From: an uncultured Clostridia bacterium
GTDB lineage: Bacteria > Bacillota > Clostridia > Peptostreptococcales > Anaerovoracaceae
Assembly: GCA_946402595.1 (NCBI GenBank)
Contig: CAMIWY010000060.1
Location: 1-7,703, forward strand
Direction: 5' to 3'
Length of the DNA stretch: 7,703 bases
The notes beneath the pieces were generated by a model, which worked only from the letters and a program-made list of their open reading frames with translations, was not told the DNA's origin and ran no database searches. The position numbers and the translations under genes are program-made. Every line of letters starts with the position of its first letter. The first letter of the stretch is position 1. Positions 4,218-7,703 of the stretch are shown here, one piece after another.

Positions 4218-5327
4218 TTATACCGCGGACGCTTTCTGCCCCGCAATTATTGCCTCGACCTGGTCTCTCTTCTCATGCAGGACGCAGCCTCCGATGTGCT
4301 CGCCCGAGAGGACTCCGCCTTCTCTCAGTGCAGTGAAAAGACCTGAATTCAGGGCTTCGCGTACGGATGTCTCCTTTACGTTGATATCCGAATATGCCGA
4401 GAACGGGCAAGGCTCTGCTCCGCCGTGAGAGTTGATGTGGAAGAATCCTCTTCCTGCTGCGAGGCATCCGCCCGAGCTCTTCTCGTCTCCGGGGAAAGCG
4501 ATGTACATCATATCGTCATGGTTGGCTCTGAGATAGTCCATGCGCTCCGTCATGAAGGCTCTGTCGTCATCGTCCGGTGCAAGCTCCTGGCTTTCGTCGG
4601 TGACAGGCACGTACTCGATGTAGAATACCGCTTTGCATCCTCTTGATCTCATGAGGTCAAGGAACTCATCCGAATACACCTCGCCGAGGTTCTCCTTGGT
4701 TACTGTAACGGATACTCCGTAAATAAGGCCTCTTGAGTGCAGCTCATCCATGTTGGAGATGAGTCTGTCATATACGCCTTCTCCGCGCCTCGAGTCGGTC
4801 TCTTCCTTTCCTCCCTCGATACTCATGACAGGGATGATGTTGCGGCACTTATCGAGAAGTTCAAAATATCTCTCATCCATGTATGTGCCGTTGGTGAATA
4901 CCGGGAAAATTATATTCGGCATCGTGCCCGCTGCAACGACAACATCTCTTCTCAGCATAGGCTCTCCGCCTGCAAGGAGGATGAAACTGATGCCGAGTTC
5001 TTCTGCCTCTTTGAATATCCTGAGCCACTCCTCGTCATTGAGCTGCCTTGTCGCCTCGCAGTCTACCGTGGCGTTGTTGGCACGTGAATAGCAGCCCGCG
5101 CAGTGCAGGTTGCAGCTCGAGGTTATGCTTGCGATGAGATATGAAGGGACATGAAGACCGTTCTTTTCTTCTTCTACTCTTATCTTGTTGGCCTTTGCAC
5201 TGGCAAGTGCGAATTTTGCAAGGAAAGCGCTTTCACGCGGATCCTTGAGTGTAGCCTTGAGAGCATCCTTTACGACCTGCTCAACACCGTCAGCAAGGTA
5301 CTGCTGGATATCGAATTTTTCTTCCAT
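4218..5327 (-). CDS. Radical SAM protein with SPASM-like C-terminal cysteines
   Basis: This 369-aa cytosolic enzyme carries the radical SAM cluster motif C72-NLH-C76-AG-C79 (CxxxCxxC) and the SAM-binding GGEP (120-123), with the TIM-barrel region at about 62-245. The C-terminal part has C288 (GGCLAAGRGFFHI), C307 (EPCPFSAYSD) and C348 (GGCVL), an arrangement like SPASM or twitch domains that hold an auxiliary iron-sulphur cluster. The first 60 residues are helical and charged. SPASM-type enzymes modify peptides or act in cofactor maturation; the substrate here is unknown and no precursor peptide is evident. It is not a pyruvate formate-lyase activase, which lacks the C-terminal extension. The ATG at 5327 lies one base after the lipoprotein stop, with AAAGGCGG as Shine-Dalgarno site, so translation is probably coupled. 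It is the third gene of the operon. Confidence 0.9.
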   Translation of the reverse strand: MEEKFDIQQYLADGVEQVVKDALKATLKDPRESAFLAKFALASAKANKIRVEEEKNGLHVPSYLIASITSSCNLHCAGCYSRANNATVDCEATRQLNDEEWLRIFKEAEELGISFILLAGGEPMLRRDVVVAAGTMPNIIFPVFTNGTYMDERYFELLDKCRNIIPVMSIEGGKEETDSRRGEGVYDRLISNMDELHSRGLIYGVSVTVTKENLGEVYSDEFLDLMRSRGCKAVFYIEYVPVTDESQELAPDDDDRAFMTERMDYLRANHDDMMYIAFPGDEKSSGGCLAAGRGFFHINSHGGAEPCPFSAYSDINVKETSVREALNSGLFTALREGGVLSGEHIGGCVLHEKRDQVEAIIAGQKASAV

Positions 5328-5328
5328 A

Positions 5329-5688
5329 TTATTCCGCCTTTAGTGTTATTGTGACATCTCCGTAGGTCTCAGGAACTGGATATTCGGTCTTATCTTCAGC
5401 ATATCCCTCAGGAACCTTGTAAACGTGCACCGTGTATGAACTGTCTTCTTCCTGCTCGAATACCGCGATTCCGTCCGCATCAGTCTGATCCATAAGGCAC
5501 ATCTGAGCAGAGCAGAACTGAACCGCAGTTCCTTCTACAGGGGCGCCTGATTCATCTACGGTTATGACGCGGTAAACATTGCCCGGGTTCTCCGGAGCCG
5601 CTGAGGCGCTGTCCGCACCGCTGCCGCCGCAGCCCGCCAGAACAAGTACGCTAAGTGCGATAACGAACAAAACAGTGATTCTTTTCAT
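5329..5688 (-). CDS. Small lipoprotein with carboxypeptidase-regulatory/Cna-B-like domain
   Basis: This 119-aa protein begins with a lipoprotein signal peptide (MKRITVLFVIALSVLVLAGC, lipobox LAGC, lipidated C20) and a short Gly/Ser/Ala linker, so it should be anchored on the outer face of the membrane. Residues about 38-117 look like one beta-sandwich of the carboxypeptidase-regulatory/Cna-B type: GAPVEGTAVQF, TDADGIAVF, YTVHVYKVPEGY and a terminal VTITLKAE strand. C59-x4-C64 (FCSAQMC) is unusual for that fold and could be a disulphide or redox pair served by the neighbouring thioredoxin-like protein. A good GAGGAG site lies 5 nt before the ATG. The gene starts 16 bp after the thioredoxin gene stops, and its stop is one base from the radical SAM start. 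Its role is unknown. Confidence 0.85.
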   Translation of the reverse strand: MKRITVLFVIALSVLVLAGCGGSGADSASAAPENPGNVYRVITVDESGAPVEGTAVQFCSAQMCLMDQTDADGIAVFEQEEDSSYTVHVYKVPEGYAEDKTEYPVPETYGDVTITLKAE

Positions 5689-5704
5689 AACTGCTCCTCT
5701 CTTT

Positions 5705-6553
5705 TTATTTCACCGGAAGGCTTACCGGCGCAGACATTATTCCGGTCTCTTTCTCACCGGTTCCGTCTATTTCGCACCCGTCAGGAACGCTCAGCACTTT
5801 GACCTTCATGTTCTCCGGCTTATCCGTGAACAGATGATAGTATCCGTCCTCGTTTGTGGTATATGTCTCCGTGCCCGACTCCGACGTAACACTGAACTCT
5901 ATTCCCGGTATCATCTTTTTGCCCGCATATCCATAGAAGGAATAGTATCCGAGCTGCCTTGGCTGATAATCATCTCCCGTGAATGTCCCTACTATCTTCT
6001 CGAAAGTCGCTTTCTCCGGGATCGAGCCGACTCTGCAGAACTGGATCGTTCCGGTACGGTCAATGATGAATGTAGTAGGATATGCTGTTGTGTAAATCGA
6101 CTCAGGCAGATTGTCAGCATACGCTATAGGGAATGACAGCCCGTGTTCCTCCGCATATTTCTTCGCTCCGTCCTCATTGTCAAGCATGTCGACATCCAGC
6201 GCGATCATTGAGATCCTGTCCTTATTCTCCTGATATACCTCGTCCATGAACGGGAATTCCTTTTCGCAAGGTCCGCACCATGTAGCGAACAGGACCACTA
6301 CCAGCGCATCCTTGCCCTCAAGGAGACCTTTCATGCTTACCGTCTCTCCGTCTGTAGTTGTCACCTCAAAGTCAGGTGCTTCCTCTCCTACCGGAACGCT
6401 GCAGTCGATCGAGGTCATTGCTTCTTTAAGCTCATCTTCGTGCATTTTGAAAAATACAAATACTCCTGCCACGATCAGCAGAATGATCACAAGCAGGACT
6501 ATCAGGACTGTTCTGCAGCCTGAATGCTTCTTCTTTCCTTCTCCGTTGCTCAT
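5705..6553 (-). CDS. Membrane-anchored TlpA/ResA-type thioredoxin-like protein with C-terminal beta domain
   Basis: This 282-aa protein has a short basic N-terminus, one membrane helix (about 14-36, TVLIVLLVIILLIVAG) and an extracellular thioredoxin domain of the AhpC-TSA/TlpA type (about 53-192). The active site is WCGPC (92-96), the cis-proline lies in AYPTTF (P159) and FIIDRTGTI (162-170) follows. Such proteins reduce or isomerise disulphides, or deliver reducing power to partner proteins, outside the membrane. A further domain (about 205-282) holds GIEFSV, TNEDGYYHLF and VLSVPDGCEID. It resembles the domain of the next gene's lipoprotein (TDADG...F and VPEGYAED). GGGGGAG precedes the ATG at 6553. 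It is the first gene of a tight operon with the lipoprotein and the radical SAM enzyme. A redox partnership with the lipoprotein cysteines is inference. Confidence 0.9.
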   Translation of the reverse strand: MSNGEGKKKHSGCRTVLIVLLVIILLIVAGVFVFFKMHEDELKEAMTSIDCSVPVGEEAPDFEVTTTDGETVSMKGLLEGKDALVVVLFATWCGPCEKEFPFMDEVYQENKDRISMIALDVDMLDNEDGAKKYAEEHGLSFPIAYADNLPESIYTTAYPTTFIIDRTGTIQFCRVGSIPEKATFEKIVGTFTGDDYQPRQLGYYSFYGYAGKKMIPGIEFSVTSESGTETYTTNEDGYYHLFTDKPENMKVKVLSVPDGCEIDGTGEKETGIMSAPVSLPVK

Positions 6554-6597
6554 GTCTCTCCCCCATCTGTTTTACCTTTTTAACAATTAATACACAT

Positions 6598-6606
6598 ATA
6601 TTAGCA
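6598..6606 (-). promoter_or_regulatory. Extended -10 promoter of the thioredoxin/lipoprotein/radical SAM operon
   Basis: The minus strand reads TGC-TAATAT, a TGn extension plus a -10-like hexamer. No convincing -35 is present at 17 bp. The start would be near 6591, giving a leader of about 38 nt. Confidence 0.4.
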
Positions 6607-6630
6607 TAGCCCCATCACAACATGCACCAC

Positions 6631-6659
6631 ATCGGCTGTGCCATCCGATAATTATTATC
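6631..6659. promoter_or_regulatory. Palindromes in the divergent intergenic region
   Basis: GATAAT-T-ATTATC (6647-6659) is a perfect 13-bp palindrome. It overlaps a second inverted repeat, ATCGG (6631-6635) with CCGAT (6645-6649). Both lie between two divergent promoters, upstream of the thioredoxin operon's -10, where an operator would be expected. The regulator is unknown; this is not an FNR box. Confidence 0.35.
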
Positions 6660-6742
6660 TCATTTATGAGCGGGAATTTTGCTGAAAAGCTTGATTTCTG
6701 CAGCAGAGTTGTTGTATTCTTCCTCTTCTTACAGAAAAGGAT

Positions 6743-6762
6743 TATAATATTCAAAAAGAATA
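6743..6762 (+). promoter_or_regulatory. Candidate promoter and inverted repeat upstream of the plus-strand lipoprotein
   Basis: TATAAT (6743-6748) is a perfect -10 hexamer, but no good -35 or TGn extension accompanies it. TATTC (6748-6752) and GAATA (6758-6762) form an inverted repeat over the expected start point, where an operator could act. The leader to the ATG would be about 54 nt. Confidence 0.4.
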
Positions 6763-6793
6763 CAATACACAACGAGGATAAATATAACCTGAA

Positions 6794-6801
6794 GGGGGGG
6801 G
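6794..6801 (+). promoter_or_regulatory. G8 homopolymer as Shine-Dalgarno site
   Basis: The sequence GAA followed by eight G, then GAACAGAC-type spacing before the ATG at 6809, makes an unusually long G run serve as the ribosome binding site, ending 7 nt before the start codon. Runs of this length are prone to slippage, which would change site strength or spacing rather than reading frame. Confidence 0.6.
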
Positions 6802-6808
6802 AACAGAC

Positions 6809-7459
6809 ATGAAGAAGAAACTGGCTTTATTACTGAGTTTACTGATGATCTTCTCGTTCACCGTTCTTACGGCCTGCGGAGGCAACAATAACGAGGCTGC
6901 TCCTGCTGAGGAGTCTGCACCTGCTGCTGAAGAAAACACAGCTGATGCTGCTGAGGAAATTGCCGATGCCGCTGAGCACGGCTACGCCGGAAGCGATCCT
7001 GTCGAAGCTGCTGTGTATGAATATGTCGCTGACGAGCTTTCAGAGGGATATCCGGATGCGGAGTACAACATCCCGATCGTATCGATCGTCGGTACTGATG
7101 ATTCCAATGCATCCGACATCCTCGTATGGGGTGACTTCTGGGTAATCAACTACAACGGTGAAGGCGACACACTCAAGGCAGCATCGGGAGGCGACTACCC
7201 GGGACTCATCCATCTCAAGAAGGATGACGACGAATACGAAGTAGTCAAGATGGACACCGTAGCTGACGGGGGCAATTTCGAGTCAAGTGCCAAGGAGATC
7301 TTCGGAGACAAGTATGATGCCTTCATGAAAGTCAACAGCGACAGCGAAGCGCGCGAGAAGCTCAGAGCTGAGACAATCGCGAATTTCGTAAAGGCCAACA
7401 GCCTGAACTTCACAAAGTATCAGGATGAAGGCTGGGATCCTGTAGACATCCCGCTGTAG
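6809..7459 (+). CDS. Putative lipoprotein, 216 aa
   Basis: The protein opens with a lipoprotein signal peptide (MKKKLALLLSLLMIFSFTVL, then TAC; lipidated C23) and should sit on the outer face of the membrane. A low-complexity Ala/Glu linker (about 28-57) extends the mature domain from the membrane. The folded part (about 60-216) is acidic and rich in aromatic residues: NIPIVSIVGTDDSNASDILVWGDFWVINY (87-115), GLIHLKKDDDEYEVVKMDTV (132-151), EIFGDKYDAF (163-172) and a C-terminal SLNFTKYQDEGWDPVDIPL. I do not recognise the family; the alternating strands and helices would suit a small alpha-plus-beta binding domain, but no catalytic motif is visible. It is the only plus-strand gene in full view, divergent from the thioredoxin operon and probably monocistronic, with a strong terminator 47 bp after the TAG stop. 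Confidence 0.85.
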   Translation: MKKKLALLLSLLMIFSFTVLTACGGNNNEAAPAEESAPAAEENTADAAEEIADAAEHGYAGSDPVEAAVYEYVADELSEGYPDAEYNIPIVSIVGTDDSNASDILVWGDFWVINYNGEGDTLKAASGGDYPGLIHLKKDDDEYEVVKMDTVADGGNFESSAKEIFGDKYDAFMKVNSDSEAREKLRAETIANFVKANSLNFTKYQDEGWDPVDIPL

Positions 7460-7482
7460 GCTAAACGCATATTGCTGAAATC

Positions 7483-7538
7483 AGTCCGCTCCGGACTAAT
7501 GCAAAACGGGTCGCCCTTCCGGGCGGCCCGCTTATTTT
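7483..7538 (+). terminator. Terminator of the plus-strand lipoprotein, possibly bidirectional
   Basis: A perfect small hairpin AGTCCG-CTC-CGGACT (7483-7497) is followed by a strong stem pairing 7507-7516 with 7521-7530 (CGGGTCGCCC, TTCC loop, one U-G wobble) and then CTTATTTT. GCAAAA (7501-7506) can pair with TTTTGC (7535-7540), so the minus strand also has a stem followed by TTTT and could end transcripts arriving from the right. Confidence 0.85.
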
Positions 7539-7606
7539 GCACTATGTTCTGTTTTCATGAATGCCAATGCACATGCCTCAGGCAGCATTATCGAGCGCCT
7601 CTTCAC
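7532..7606 (-). CDS. Possible 24-aa small ORF with GTG start
   Basis: A GTG at 7606 opens a 24-codon frame (MKRRSIMLPEACALAFMKTE, then HSAK) that ends at TAA inside the terminator. AAAGGGGAG lies 8 nt upstream, which is a good Shine-Dalgarno site, and the stop of the preceding gene is 20 bp away. The peptide is basic at its N-terminus and has no clear membrane helix. With no recognised homologue and a rare start codon this could easily be chance. Confidence 0.28.
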   Translation of the reverse strand: MKRRSIMLPEACALAFMKTEHSAK

Positions 7607-7626
7607 AATGGCCGCTCCCCTTTATT

Positions 7627-7703
7627 TCAGTTGCTTTTGCCCGCTGCTTCATCCATGGCAGCATCATACTCTTCCATTGCCTTCTCGACCCTCTCTTCGG
7701 ATT
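7627..7703 (-). CDS. 3' end of a gene entering from the right edge
   Basis: The last 24 codons before a TGA at 7627-7629 read SEERVEKAMEEYDAAMDEAA, then GKSN: a charged, alanine-rich amphipathic helix with a polar tail, typical of a genuine C-terminus. Codon use matches its neighbours. The gene continues beyond the window, so its identity cannot be determined. It converges on the plus-strand lipoprotein and could share the terminator at 7483-7538. Confidence 0.6.
   Translation of the reverse strand, partial: SEERVEKAMEEYDAAMDEAAGKSN

Noticed and set aside
1..7703. CRISPR arrays, tRNA or rRNA genes, insertion sequences, phage genes
   Set aside because: No regularly spaced repeats, tRNA-like cloverleafs, rRNA segments, transposases or phage structural proteins were seen on either strand.

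Overview
This 7.7 kb window looks like chromosome from an anaerobic Gram-positive bacterium of the Bacillota, probably a clostridial lineage. The pointers are a Bacillus-type xanthine phosphoribosyltransferase, lipoboxes of the LTAC/LAGC kind, strong G-rich Shine-Dalgarno sites, a cysteine-bearing Crp/Fnr regulator, a SPASM-like radical SAM protein and a piece of a glycyl radical enzyme. The assignment is inference; no 16S or marker phylogeny is possible here.

Nearly everything reads on the minus strand. From low to high coordinate: a plus-strand terminator (56-87) closing a gene outside the window; an HU DNA-binding protein (178-441) with its own terminator; a putative Ser/His esterase (644-1417) with its own promoter; xpt (1581-2156); an overlooked 33-codon gene (2406-2507); a Crp/Fnr-family regulator (2666-3364); a 43-codon ORF that is the C-terminal tip of a glycyl radical enzyme (3499-3630), coupled by a TGATG overlap to a 162-aa protein of unknown function (3630-4118); then a tight three-gene set: radical SAM protein (4218-5327), small lipoprotein (5329-5688) and membrane-anchored TlpA-type thioredoxin (5705-6553). 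A divergent intergenic region of 255 bp separates this set from a plus-strand lipoprotein (6809-7459), which ends at a strong terminator. The right edge holds the 3' end of another minus-strand gene (7627-7703) and perhaps a 24-codon ORF.

The most notable observation is at 2406-2606. A perfect 22-bp palindrome (2585-2606) contains a textbook FNR box, TTGAT-TATA-ATCAA. It lies 59 bp past the stop of a Crp/Fnr gene whose recognition helix carries the E-x-x-S-R signature that reads TTGAT. The box is centred exactly 32 bp from the centre of an extended -10 (TGT-TATCCT), which is class II (-41.5) geometry, and that promoter would drive a 33-aa hydrophobic protein with a good Shine-Dalgarno site and codon use like that of HU. 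A 10-bp inverted repeat brackets this small gene, one arm just before the Shine-Dalgarno site and the other at the stop codon. Together these suggest an oxygen-controlled small membrane protein next to its regulator.

The second notable point is the glycyl radical tip. It keeps the radical-loop motif RVSGFSAYF but has lost the enzyme body, it has its own Shine-Dalgarno site, and its 3' end is repeated twice in degraded form just downstream. The third is the thioredoxin/lipoprotein/radical SAM set, in which the thioredoxin tail and the lipoprotein seem to share the same beta-sandwich-like domain; I do not recognise this as a described pathway.
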